DNA of 64,000 bases from Glaciihabitans sp. dw_435 (GTDB taxonomy: Bacteria > Actinomycetota > Actinomycetes > Actinomycetales > Microbacteriaceae), in the NCBI RefSeq assembly GCF_018449675.1, contig NZ_JAAVUZ010000002.1:1-64000 (forward strand). Reading direction: 5' to 3'. The number at the start of each line of letters is the position of its first letter. The first letter of the stretch is position 1. Shown here in pieces: positions 50,648-59,069 of the stretch. Below the pieces are notes generated by a model. That model saw only the letters and a program-made list of their open reading frames with translations. It did not search any database and was not told where the DNA came from. The position numbers and the translations under genes were made by a program.

Positions 50648-51769
50648 ATGGAACACGCCCCGGTACCCGAGCCCTCGGATCGCTACCTGCGACAGGTCAC
50701 CCTTCCCGGTTTCGGGCAGCAAGCGCAGGACTCGCTGCGCGCGGCGCGCGTGCTGGTGATCGGCGCCGGTGGGCTCGGCAGCTCGACGATCCCGGCGCTG
50801 GCAGCGGCCGGGGTCGGCACGATCGGAATCATCGACGATGACCTCGTCGAGTCGAGCAACTTGCACCGGCAGTACCTGCACTCCCCCGCGGATGTCGGGC
50901 GCAACAAGGTGGACTCGGCCGTGGCATCCATTTCCGCTCTTAATCCCGCGACGCACGTGGTCGCGCACGCGACCCGGCTCACCTCGCAGAACGCGCTGGA
51001 GATCTTCGCCGGCTACGACGTGGTGCTGGACGGCAGCGACAACTTTCCGACGCGGTACCTGGCCAACGACGCTGCCGCGCTGACCGGGATCCCACTCGTG
51101 TGGGGTGCCGTCTCCCAGTACGCCGGGCAGGCAGGGGTCTGCTGGGCCGGGCATGGTCCGCAGTATCGGGACCTGTTCCCCACGCCGCCGCCCGCGGGCT
51201 CGGTGCTGTCGTGTGCGGTCGGTGGCGTTCTGCCGACGGTGTGTGCGGTCGTCGGTTCGATCATGGCAACCGAGACCATCAAGCTCATCACCGGTGTAGG
51301 CGCGCCCCTGCTCGGCAAGGTCACGACGTTTGATGCGCTGACCGGTGGCTTCCGCGAGATCGCGTACGGCATCGATCCGACGGCGGAGCCGATCACCGGC
51401 CTCATCGACTACGACCTGTTTTGCGGCATCACGCCACCGCGGGACACCGTCACCGCCGACGAGCTGGCGAGCGAGATCGAATCGGGCGCCGCGCTGACAC
51501 TGCTCGACGTCCGCGAGACCTGGGAAGCGGAAATCGCGAGCCTGCCCGGCACCGTCTTGCTGCCGCTCGGGTCGCTGGAGACAGCGCTCGAGCACGGCTT
51601 CACCGACCTCGATCCGTCCGACCCGATTGTCGTGTACTGCCACCACGGTGTGCGGTCGGCGACGGCGCTGGAGATTCTCGAGCGGTTCGGATTCACGGCG
51701 GTGCGTCACCTCGAGGGTGGCATCGACGCGTGGGCGCGACGCGTGGACCCCACTCTCGCGCGATACTGA
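50648..51769 (+). CDS. moeB: MoeB/ThiF-type adenylyltransferase with C-terminal rhodanese domain (373 aa)
   Basis: E1-like enzyme that adenylates the C-terminal Gly-Gly of MoaD. RYLRQVTLPGFGQQAQDSLR and VLVIGAGGLGSSTIPALAAA bind ATP; SNLHRQYLHSPADVGRNKV is the conserved Arg/Lys region. From about residue 265 a rhodanese domain follows with active-site Cys331 in VVYCHHGVRSATAL, so one protein can activate MoaD and supply sulfur (MoeZ-like). The zinc Cys tetrad of E. coli MoeB is not visible. An ATG at 50600 is an alternative start; moeA follows after 6 bases. Confidence 0.87.
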   Translation: MEHAPVPEPSDRYLRQVTLPGFGQQAQDSLRAARVLVIGAGGLGSSTIPALAAAGVGTIGIIDDDLVESSNLHRQYLHSPADVGRNKVDSAVASISALNPATHVVAHATRLTSQNALEIFAGYDVVLDGSDNFPTRYLANDAAALTGIPLVWGAVSQYAGQAGVCWAGHGPQYRDLFPTPPPAGSVLSCAVGGVLPTVCAVVGSIMATETIKLITGVGAPLLGKVTTFDALTGGFREIAYGIDPTAEPITGLIDYDLFCGITPPRDTVTADELASEIESGAALTLLDVRETWEAEIASLPGTVLLPLGSLETALEHGFTDLDPSDPIVVYCHHGVRSATALEILERFGFTAVRHLEGGIDAWARRVDPTLARY

Positions 51770-51775
51770 ATCACG

Positions 51776-53032
51776 ATGCATTCGACTTCTCCCGCCGCGC
51801 CTGCCGGCACCCACGCGCACAGCTCGACGTCGGTGGAGGACCATGCGGCCCTCGTCCGGGAGCTACTCGCGCCCGCCGTCGCCCGCACGACAGATCCCGA
51901 CTCGTTCCAGGCCGTCGGCCTCGCGGACGCCCTCGGACGGGTGACCGCGGTCGCGGTCACCTCCCCGGTGGACCTCCCCCTCTTCAGGAACTCGCAGATG
52001 GACGGTTTCGCCGTGCACACCGCGGACCTGCATACCCTGCCGGCAACACTCCCCGTCGTCGGTGAGGTCGCGGCCCGCCCCGGGAACCCCGCCGCTCTCG
52101 TTGCAGGCACCGCCGTGCGCATTATGACGGGCGCGCCGGTTCCGGATGACGCGGACGCGATCATTCCCGTCGAGGACACCTCCGTCGCGACCTCCCTCGG
52201 GATCGAATCGGTCACCATCACGCGGGGGCGCGCGATCGGCGAATACGTGCGGGATCGCGGAAGTGACGTGAGCGCCGGCACCGAACTGTTGCCCGCGGGG
52301 CTTCGGCTCGCGCCCCGCCACCTCGCGGTGCTTGCCGCCGCCGGGATCGCCACCGTAACGGTGCGCCCCCGGCCCCGGGTCGCAGTGCTGACCACCGGTG
52401 CCGAGCTCGTCGCTCCCGGCGAGGTCGCCGGAGCGGGACAGGTGTTCGACGCCAACTCCATCGCCCTGACATCCGCCGTGCGCGCCATCGACGCCGAGGT
52501 GTCGTTCGTCGCGCGCGTTGTCGACGACCACGCGATCATGCTTGCCGCCCTGCGCGAGGCCGCGGCAGCCTCGGACATCGTGCTGACCTCTGGCGGCATC
52601 TCCAAGGGCGAGTACGAGGTCGTGCGCGAGGTCCTCGGACCGCTCGGCGCCCGCGTCGGGCACATCGCCATGCAGCCGGGCGGACCCCAGACCACCGCGG
52701 TGTTCGACGGTGTTCCAGTCATCAGTTTTCCGGGCAACCCGGTGAGCACGCAGATCTCGTTCGAGGTCTTCGTCGCGCCGATACTGCGGGAGGTCGCCGG
52801 ACTTCCCGCCGCCACCCGACCGGTGCTTCGGCTCGTGCATGACATCCGGTCGGTGCCGGGCAAACGGCAGTTCCTCCGCGGACGCACCCTCGGCGATGGC
52901 CGGGTGGAGCAGGTGGCAGGACCCGGGTCCCACCTGGTTGCCGGGCTCGCGGCATCCGACGTCCTCATCGACGTACCCACAGAAACACTCGACATGAAAG
53001 CGGGCGACACCGTGGAGACCTGGCAGCTGTGA
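51776..53032 (+). CDS. moeA: Molybdopterin molybdenumtransferase (418 aa)
   Basis: Inserts molybdenum into adenylylated molybdopterin. FRNSQMDGFAVH, GAPVPDDADAIIPVEDT, YVRDRGSDVSAGTELLPAG, RVAVLTTGAELV (as VAVLTTGAELVAPG), TSGGISKGEYEVV and ISFPGNPVSTQISFEVFV cover domains I to III in order, with the C-terminal domain IV from about 345. The length is standard. Its end overlaps the moaC-mog fusion by 4 bases. Confidence 0.93.
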   Translation: MHSTSPAAPAGTHAHSSTSVEDHAALVRELLAPAVARTTDPDSFQAVGLADALGRVTAVAVTSPVDLPLFRNSQMDGFAVHTADLHTLPATLPVVGEVAARPGNPAALVAGTAVRIMTGAPVPDDADAIIPVEDTSVATSLGIESVTITRGRAIGEYVRDRGSDVSAGTELLPAGLRLAPRHLAVLAAAGIATVTVRPRPRVAVLTTGAELVAPGEVAGAGQVFDANSIALTSAVRAIDAEVSFVARVVDDHAIMLAALREAAAASDIVLTSGGISKGEYEVVREVLGPLGARVGHIAMQPGGPQTTAVFDGVPVISFPGNPVSTQISFEVFVAPILREVAGLPAATRPVLRLVHDIRSVPGKRQFLRGRTLGDGRVEQVAGPGSHLVAGLAASDVLIDVPTETLDMKAGDTVETWQL

Positions 53033-54024
53033 CCGACGCGACATCGCCCACCGAACTCACCCACCTCGATTCCGAGGGTCGTGCCCGCATGATCGACGTC
53101 GGTGCGAAGAAGGTCACCGCCCGCACCGCGCTCGCGACCGGCCGGCTCATCACTCGCCCGGACGTGCTCGACCTCGTGCGTGCCGACGACCTGCCCAAGG
53201 CGGACGTGCTGGCCACCGCGCGCATCGCCGGCATCCTCGGTGCGAAGAAGACGAGCGAGCTCATCCCGCTGTGTCACCAGGTGCCGCTGTCGTCGGTGAC
53301 GATTGACTTCGCCTTCGACGAGACCTCGATTCTCATCACCGCGACCGCTAAAACTGCCGGTCAGACCGGGGTCGAGATGGAGGCCCTCACCGCGGTCGCC
53401 ATCGCGGGCCTCACCCTGCACGACATGGTCAAGGCCGTCGACCCGGGGTGCATCCTCACCGACATCCAGCTGCGGGAGAAGACCGGCGGCAAGCGTGGGC
53501 ATTGGACGAGCGGGGCGGATGGCACGACCGCCGTTCCCTCTCGGCCGCGTCCGTCCACCGCCGCTGTCATCGTGGCGTCCACGAATGGGGCCGCCGGTAC
53601 GCGCGAAGACACCACCGGACCGCGCATCGCGACGTGGCTTGCCGACCACGGCTACGCGGTCGACGCGGTGACGGTCGTTGCGGATGCGGACGTCGCGGAC
53701 GAACTCGCCCGTGTCGTGGCATCCGCCCCTGCCGTCATCATCACGACGGGCGGAACGGGCCTCAGCCCGACCGATGTGACGCCGGAGGGCACGCGCGCGC
53801 TGTTGGACCGGGAGCTGCCCGGCGTCGCCGAGGCGATTCGGGCGAGGGGGCTGGCCGTCACGCCGACCGCTGCACTCAGTCGCGGGCTGGCCGGCACCGC
53901 CAACGGAACGGTTATCGTGAACCTTCCGGGATCGCCTGGTGGTGTTAAGGACGGCCTGTCCGTTCTCGATGGTCTGCTCGACCATCTCGTAGCGCAGATC
54001 AGCGGAGGCGGAGCCCATGAGTGA
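53029..54024 (+). CDS. moaC: MoaC-MogA/MoaB fusion for molybdenum cofactor synthesis (331 aa)
   Basis: Residues 1 to about 160 are MoaC (cyclic pyranopterin monophosphate synthase): THLDSEGRARMIDVGAKKVT, KKTSELIPLCHQVPLSSVTI, TGVEMEALTAVAIAGLTLHD and MVKAVDPGCILTDIQLREKT. Residues about 178-331 are a MogA/MoaB-type adenylyltransferase: TTGGTGLSPTDVTPEGTR and LPGSPGGVKDGLSVLDGLLD. So the first ring-forming step and the molybdopterin adenylation step are on one chain. GTG start overlapping moeA; the stop overlaps moaE by 8 bases. Confidence 0.92.
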   Translation: MTDATSPTELTHLDSEGRARMIDVGAKKVTARTALATGRLITRPDVLDLVRADDLPKADVLATARIAGILGAKKTSELIPLCHQVPLSSVTIDFAFDETSILITATAKTAGQTGVEMEALTAVAIAGLTLHDMVKAVDPGCILTDIQLREKTGGKRGHWTSGADGTTAVPSRPRPSTAAVIVASTNGAAGTREDTTGPRIATWLADHGYAVDAVTVVADADVADELARVVASAPAVIITTGGTGLSPTDVTPEGTRALLDRELPGVAEAIRARGLAVTPTAALSRGLAGTANGTVIVNLPGSPGGVKDGLSVLDGLLDHLVAQISGGGAHE

Positions 54025-54442
54025 CCAGGACGTGTCAGTGTTTGCGCTGGTCTCCGACCAGCCGCTCGACGAGCATCACATCGAGAGCTTTGTGCTCGCT
54101 GCGGAGGACGGTGCCGTGGTGACGTTCCGCGGCGTGATTCGTAACCATGATCATGGTGCCGCGGTGAGCTCGCTCGAGTACTCTGCACACCCGGATGCGC
54201 AGCAGTTCCTCGAGGATTGCTGCGTGACGGTCGCGGAGGAGACCGGGCTGCGCGTTGCTGCGGCCCACCGCATCGGTTCCCTCACCATCGGTGACGTCGC
54301 GCTGGTGGCGGCGGTTGCCGCTCCGCACCGCGCGGAGGCCTTCGCCGCGTGTGAGCGTCTCATCAACATCATCAAGGAGACGGTGCCGATCTGGAAACGT
54401 CAGCACCTCGCCGATGGCGCTACCGAGTGGGTGGGTCTGTAG
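54017..54442 (+). CDS. moaE: Molybdopterin synthase catalytic subunit (141 aa)
   Basis: MoaE, which with thiocarboxylated MoaD adds the dithiolene sulfurs. AVVTFRGVIRNHDHGAAVSS, LEYSAHPDAQQFLEDC, HRIGSLTIGDVALVAAVAAP and KETVPIWKRQHLADGATEWV are diagnostic, with the catalytic lysines in the last segment. Its partner MoaD is encoded at 57060-57320 on the other strand. Confidence 0.93.
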   Translation: MSDQDVSVFALVSDQPLDEHHIESFVLAAEDGAVVTFRGVIRNHDHGAAVSSLEYSAHPDAQQFLEDCCVTVAEETGLRVAAAHRIGSLTIGDVALVAAVAAPHRAEAFAACERLINIIKETVPIWKRQHLADGATEWVGL

Positions 54443-54475
54443 CTCCCGCGGAGGCGCTCAGACTCAGGCAGAGGG

Positions 54476-54555
54476 CAGGCTCACGCCGCGGTGCTCAGGC
54501 TCACGCCGCGGTGCTCAGGCTCAGGCTGTGGCGCTCAGGCTCAGGCCGAGGTGCG
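54476..54555. repeat. Four tandem 20-bp repeats after moaE
   Basis: Units at 54476-54495, 54496-54515, 54516-54535 and 54536-54555; the first two are identical (CAGGCTCACGCCGCGGTGCT), the others differ at a few positions. A fifth degenerate copy may precede them. The last unit encodes the C-terminal end of the GNAT gene, so copy number change would not shift that frame but could extend the protein. Confidence 0.65.
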
Positions 54556-55086
54556 GAGCCGCGCGAGGTCGTACGCGAACGCGTTGACCCGGATCGGATG
54601 TCCTTTCGGATACTCGAACCCCTGCTCTCCCCGGAACTCAAACCCAATCGACCTGCACAACGCATTCGATGCGCTGTTATCGATGCGCGGAAACGCGAGC
54701 ACCAGGCTGCGATCGCCGTCGCCGTGGGCGGCGGCGTGCTGCAGGGCAAGGACTACGGCGCGCTTGGCGATGCCGCGTCCCTGAAACGGCGAGTGGATGT
54801 TCCACCCGGTCTCATACACGGGAGCACCCTCCCACTCCGTCTTCCAGTATCCGACGGCACCGACGGGATGCCCCGGGCCTCCCAACTCGATGCGAAACAT
54901 CTGAGCCTCGCCGCTGGCGACGAGGCGCAGATAGCGTTCGTGCCGGGCCGCAAGTTGCTGCTGGGTTTCGGGTCCTCCGAGGAAGACCATCATCTCGGGG
55001 CTGTTGCTCCGCTCGAGGACCGCGAGGTCACCGGGGGCCCAGAGCGCCAGCGAGATGTCGGAGCCAGCGGCTGCGTCTGTCGTCAT
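54541..55086 (-). CDS. GNAT-family N-acetyltransferase (181 aa)
   Basis: RimJ/RimL-like acetyltransferase. The acetyl-CoA loop is FQGRGIAKRAVVLALQHA, with the preceding VGAVGYWKTEWEGAPVYETG strand region and RIDNSASNALCRSIGFEFRG towards the C-terminus. The substrate is unknown. The ATG at 55086 lies 6 bases after TACCGT. The stop falls inside tandem repeats. The gene breaks up the molybdenum cofactor cluster and has no evident link to it. Confidence 0.82.
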   Translation of the reverse strand: MTTDAAAGSDISLALWAPGDLAVLERSNSPEMMVFLGGPETQQQLAARHERYLRLVASGEAQMFRIELGGPGHPVGAVGYWKTEWEGAPVYETGWNIHSPFQGRGIAKRAVVLALQHAAAHGDGDRSLVLAFPRIDNSASNALCRSIGFEFRGEQGFEYPKGHPIRVNAFAYDLARLRTSA

Positions 55087-55104
55087 TCTGTGACGGTACA
55101 TCGG

Positions 55105-56859
55105 CTAGGTGGCGGACGGAACGCCGGGCGGTCGTTCCGGGCCGTCGGGTAGAGATTCCGGCCGGTCGGATGGAGGTTGTGGCCCGTCCGATGGAGGTTG
55201 TGGCCCGTCCGATGGTGGCTCCGGCCAGTCAGCTGGAAGTTCGGGCCAGTCCGAAGGTGGCTCCGGCCAGTCGAGTGGAGTTTCGGGCCAGTCGAGAAGA
55301 GGTTCTAAGAGTTCCGGGAAACCGAAGGGATCGCGGGGATCGATGGGCACCGCTGAGTTGCCGTCATCGATGGGGTCGGCCTCTACAGGGTCGACATGTG
55401 GTGGCTCGACATGTGCTGGCCCGACATGTGGTGGCCGTTCGTGTGGAGACCCGTCGCCGGGTTCGACCAGTTCGGGCAGCTCGGGCAGTTCGGGCAGCTC
55501 GATCGGCCCGGCCGGCCCAAGCTCGGGCATCGTGAAGGGCATCGGACCGATAAAGCTGCTGGGTTCGGTGATGTACTTCTTGCCACTGGGTGAGGTCCAC
55601 TCCAACCTGCCCCCGCCAATCTGGACGACGGTCCAGGCCGAGTAAGACTTGAAACTGTGATGGCTGCGACACAGGTGAGCGAGATTCTCGGCGTCGGTCT
55701 CCCCGCCGTCCTGCCATTCTTCGGTGTGGTCGATGTCGCACTGCTCCGCCGGAGTAGGACACCCCACCCCGCCTCGGCACGTTCCGTCCCGCAGCCGCAC
55801 GAACCGGCGCAGGTCCGCCGGCACCCGGTAGGTGGTGCGCCCGAGCGACAGGATCGCTCCCGTCTCCGGATGGGTCAGGATTCGGTAGAAGGACGGCGCT
55901 CTCGCCGCTAACCTCCGGGCTGTCTCGGGGTCGATGGGGCCGTAGCCCTCCATCATGGCCGGCTCGGAACCCTCGCCCATGGCGGTCAGAACGGGAACGG
56001 CAATCAACACGGTCGGCGTCACACCCTTGTCGTACTCCGGGCTCGGAGTGCCGTTGAGTCCCAGATCGCCGAGAGCATCGGCACGCAGCTCCGGGAGAGT
56101 GCGTTGCTCGTTCGGCCCCCGAAGAGCGCGCGCAGTCTTGTCGATTCGGTTGTAGATCGGGATGACCTTCTCCGCGCTATCGGTATAGGTCAGTGTGGCC
56201 ATTCCGTCGGGCCCGTTGTCGACGAAGACCGCACGCTCGCGGAGAGCCCGTTCGTGCCGCACCTCCAACGACACCGGATGGATGCGCTCCCGAATGATTT
56301 TCACCCGTTCCCGGAACCGGGGCACCGTCTTGGTGGCCGCCTCCGGTATGACCGACTGCTCAAACGCCGGCAGGCATTCATCGGGAAGGAACCAGGACTC
56401 CTTGGCAATCACCGCGGCGTGCTGGTAGCTGAGTTCTCCGCTGAACAGTGCGGTGTGGGTGTCGGGCAGGTCGTAGACGAGGGTCTCGGATTCCACGATG
56501 AGCTTCTTCGCCACTTTTTCGGAGATCAGGAGTGCGTGTGCAATCTCTGTCGCGGTTTCCCGAATGGCGGTGTTGGCGAAGTCCCACCCGTCGCGTCGGA
56601 TCGCCGGAACGGTGAGGCGGTTGCGCTCGAGGGTGAGGCGCCGGATGCGATCAATGTGGGAAGCACGACGGGCCGCGAGCCCTCGCGCGAGACGCTCGTC
56701 GGTGACCATCTGATCGACCAGTGAGCCGACCTCCTGGTTGATCTCCTCGACGCGAGTCATGCGCGCGCCGTCGCCAGGGTCGCCGGACTGACCCGGCTGA
56801 CCGGGCTGGCCAGGGTCGCCGGGCTCACGGGGCCCGCCGGGGTCGGAGGTGAACGTCAT
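55105..56859 (-). CDS. DUF222 domain protein with HNH endonuclease motif and Pro-rich repeats (584 aa)
   Basis: Actinobacterial DUF222/13E12-type protein. A Gly-Pro-Gln-rich N-terminal stretch, a helical DUF222 region (about 35-330) and an HNH motif CDIDHTEEWQDGGETDAENL followed by HLCRSHHSFK. The C-terminal 130 residues are Pro/Asp-rich imperfect repeats (DWPEPPSDWPELPADWPEPP). Such genes are multicopy in these genomes and their role is uncertain; some are thought to be mobile nucleases. The ATG at 56859 lies 6 bases after TTGAAT. It interrupts the moa/moe genes, consistent with insertion. Confidence 0.85.
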   Translation of the reverse strand: MTFTSDPGGPREPGDPGQPGQPGQSGDPGDGARMTRVEEINQEVGSLVDQMVTDERLARGLAARRASHIDRIRRLTLERNRLTVPAIRRDGWDFANTAIRETATEIAHALLISEKVAKKLIVESETLVYDLPDTHTALFSGELSYQHAAVIAKESWFLPDECLPAFEQSVIPEAATKTVPRFRERVKIIRERIHPVSLEVRHERALRERAVFVDNGPDGMATLTYTDSAEKVIPIYNRIDKTARALRGPNEQRTLPELRADALGDLGLNGTPSPEYDKGVTPTVLIAVPVLTAMGEGSEPAMMEGYGPIDPETARRLAARAPSFYRILTHPETGAILSLGRTTYRVPADLRRFVRLRDGTCRGGVGCPTPAEQCDIDHTEEWQDGGETDAENLAHLCRSHHSFKSYSAWTVVQIGGGRLEWTSPSGKKYITEPSSFIGPMPFTMPELGPAGPIELPELPELPELVEPGDGSPHERPPHVGPAHVEPPHVDPVEADPIDDGNSAVPIDPRDPFGFPELLEPLLDWPETPLDWPEPPSDWPELPADWPEPPSDGPQPPSDGPQPPSDRPESLPDGPERPPGVPSAT

Positions 56860-56963
56860 AGAACAATTCAACGCCGACCCAGTGGCCCGGAACGGGTGTT
56901 CGAGACATCGGTGGAGTTGGGGAGAAAATCGCGCCCTGTGGAGGAGAAGACGCCTACCCGAGT

Positions 56964-57025
56964 GGGAGAGCCCGAGCGGGGCGATGCCTCGGGACCCGAG
57001 AGGGAGAGCCGTGCGGGGGCGATGC
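56964..57025. repeat. Pair of 24-bp direct repeats upstream of the DUF222-HNH gene
   Basis: 56964-56987 and 57002-57025 share GGGAGAGCC and GGGGCGATGC with few differences, 38 bases apart. They lie in the 200-base region between the DUF222-HNH start and the moaD stop, which otherwise holds only the promoter of the former. Confidence 0.4.
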
Positions 57026-57059
57026 GTCGTGAGCCGTGCGGGAGACGAGCCGGAAGCCT

Positions 57060-57320
57060 CTAACCACCGGCGAAGGGCGGGAGTACATCGACGGTGGAAC
57101 CGACCGGCCGCGAGTCATCCCGACTCACCACACCATCGACGAGAAACGAACCCGACGCGAGCACCCGCGCCATGGGATCGCCGTACAGCTCGATAAGCGC
57201 GCGACGCACGTCGCCGACCGTGAGAACTGCACCGGCGAGAGAAGTGGATGCCTCGGGCAGAACCTGCTCTTCGCATCCGGCAGCCTCTGCCGCCGCCGCG
57301 AAGTACCGAACCCTAACCAC
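57060..57320 (-). CDS. moaD: MoaD/ThiS-family molybdopterin synthase sulfur carrier (86 aa)
   Basis: Ubiquitin-like sulfur carrier ending in the required Gly-Gly ([10 protein letters not shown]). [20 protein letters not shown] at the N-terminus is typical. The C-terminal glycine is adenylated by MoeB and sulfurated before use by MoaE. The GTG start lies within the last codons of moaA (8-base overlap), so translation is coupled. Confidence 0.9.
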   Translation of the reverse strand: MVRVRYFAAAAEAAGCEEQVLPEASTSLAGAVLTVGDVRRALIELYGDPMARVLASGSFLVDGVVSRDDSRPVGSTVDVLPPFAGG

Positions 57321-58380
57321 CGATAGCGCCCATGCTGCGGAGGGGACGGATGAAGTCGTCCGCATTGATGTTGTGTCCGGCCTGCTTGCCCCACATGGCC
57401 GCTCTCCACCACTCGGCGATGGTGTGATCGTCGGCGCCCCCGCGCATGAGACCGCGCAGGTCCGTCTCGTCGTCACCGAAGAGGCACGACCGGATGGTGC
57501 CCTCGGCCGTGAGCCGGGTGCGGTCACAGTCGGCACAGAACGAACGGGTGACCGAAGCGATGATTCCCACGGTGCCGGGTCCGCCGTTGACGAGCCATTC
57601 CTCGGCCGGCGCGGACGGGTCTTCGCGGGTCGGCGCAGTCAGCTCGAAACGTTCACCGAGGACAGCGAGCAACTCCGCGGCATCCACCATGTTGTCCCGC
57701 GCCCATGATTCGTCGGCATCCAGCGGCATCTGCTCGATGAACCGCAGGCGGCACCCGTTCTCGAGCGACCACTCGAGCAGGTCGACGGCACCACCGAGGG
57801 TGTCGCGCATGAGCACGGCATTGATCTTGAGGGGCTTCACGCCCGCAGCCTGCGCCGCCTTGATTCCGGCGAGCACGGACGGCAGGCGATCGCGGCGCGT
57901 GAGCCGCGCGAAGTGGTCGCGGTCGACGGTGTCGAGGGAGATGTTCACGCGGTTGAGTCCAGCCGCGACGAGCGCGTCGACGCGCTTGTCGAGTCCGATG
58001 GCATTCGTGGTCATCGAGATAGAGGCGCCCTGGGCGACCTCCGCGCTGCGCGCGATGATCTCGACGAGGTCGACCCGCATGAGCGGCTCACCACCGGTGA
58101 AGCGCACATCGTGCATGCCGAGGTCGCGAACACCGATACCAACGAGGCGGGCAATTTCGGTCGCGGTGAGCAAGTTGTCCCGCGGGATGGCGGGCAGACC
58201 CTGCTCCGGCATGCAGTACGTACAGCGCAGCGAACACTTCTCGGTGATGGACACCCGGAGGTCGCGCGCGACGCGACCGAACTTGTCAATCAGCGCAGGC
58301 GTATCGGGGCGTCCCAGCGTGGATGGCATGCGTGCGGGATCCCGCCGAATACCCGGTAAGCCCAGCTCGAGACGCGTCAT
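57313..58380 (-). CDS. moaA: GTP 3',8-cyclase (355 aa)
   Basis: Radical SAM enzyme for the first step of molybdenum cofactor synthesis. The first cluster is CSLRCTYC (CxxxCxxC), the second is formed by [18 protein letters not shown], and the C-terminal Gly-Gly (AIGG) needed for activity with MoaC is present. [37 protein letters not shown] and INAVLMRD are further landmarks. It is in an operon with moaD and divergent from the sulfite-oxidase-fold gene. Confidence 0.95.
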   Translation of the reverse strand: MTRLELGLPGIRRDPARMPSTLGRPDTPALIDKFGRVARDLRVSITEKCSLRCTYCMPEQGLPAIPRDNLLTATEIARLVGIGVRDLGMHDVRFTGGEPLMRVDLVEIIARSAEVAQGASISMTTNAIGLDKRVDALVAAGLNRVNISLDTVDRDHFARLTRRDRLPSVLAGIKAAQAAGVKPLKINAVLMRDTLGGAVDLLEWSLENGCRLRFIEQMPLDADESWARDNMVDAAELLAVLGERFELTAPTREDPSAPAEEWLVNGGPGTVGIIASVTRSFCADCDRTRLTAEGTIRSCLFGDDETDLRGLMRGGADDHTIAEWWRAAMWGKQAGHNINADDFIRPLRSMGAIGG

Positions 58381-58475
58381 TCGTTAACCCTATGTGTTCA
58401 TTCGTGCACGTGCTGGCCGTGGCCACGACAACGACTCAATTCTTCAGTAGGGTGTTGCCAACCGAAGGAGTTCGA

Positions 58476-59069
58476 ATGGGAATCATCTCTCGCGGTTTTT
58501 CCGGCCGCTCCCGTGAGCACAACCCGGATCTACCCCCCGGCCAGTACCTGGCCGAAGACTTTCCGGTGCTGTCGGCGGGCCCCACCCCCGACATCGACAC
58601 CGCTGACTGGAGCTTCCGCGTCCAGACCGAATCCGGCAAGCAGTACACCTGGAGCTGGGACGAAATGCAGGCCCTCGGCCTGGAAGAGATTCACACCGAC
58701 ATCCACTGCGTAACGCGCTGGTCGAAGCTCGGCACCTCGTGGCGCGGAATCTCGCTGGACAAGATCTTCGCCGGCATCGAAACCGAGAACGCCTACGTCA
58801 TGGCGCACTCGTACGGCGGCTACACCACTAACGTCCCGTTGGAAGACCTGCTCGACGGCAAGGCCTGGATCGCCACCGAGTACGACGGCGAACCGCTCGA
58901 CCCCGAACACGGCGGCCCCGCGCGACTGCTGGTTCCCCACCTGTATTTCTGGAAGAGTGCGAAATGGGTCAACGGCCTGCGCATGATGGAAACGGATGAC
59001 CCGGGATTCTGGGAGCAAAACGGGTACCACCTCTACGGTGACCCCTGGCTCGAGCAGCGGTATTGGTAG
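58476..59069 (+). CDS. Sulfite-oxidase-fold molybdopterin-dependent oxidoreductase, cytoplasmic (197 aa)
   Basis: Single Moco-binding domain of the sulfite oxidase/YedY superfamily. The molybdenum-binding Cys lies in IHCVTRWSKLGTSWRGI (HCVTxWS), and AHSYGGYTTNVPLEDLL and RLLVPHLYFWKSAKWVNGL are conserved. There is no Tat signal, so it acts in the cytoplasm, unlike MsrP/YedY. AAGGAG lies 6 bases before the ATG. It overlaps the flavin reductase gene that follows, which would deliver electrons from NAD(P)H; the substrate is unknown but a reductase role is likely. Confidence 0.87.
   Translation: MGIISRGFSGRSREHNPDLPPGQYLAEDFPVLSAGPTPDIDTADWSFRVQTESGKQYTWSWDEMQALGLEEIHTDIHCVTRWSKLGTSWRGISLDKIFAGIETENAYVMAHSYGGYTTNVPLEDLLDGKAWIATEYDGEPLDPEHGGPARLLVPHLYFWKSAKWVNGLRMMETDDPGFWEQNGYHLYGDPWLEQRYW

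Noticed and set aside
54476-54555. CRISPR array
   Set aside because: The 20-bp units are directly adjacent with no spacers, and no cas genes are present.
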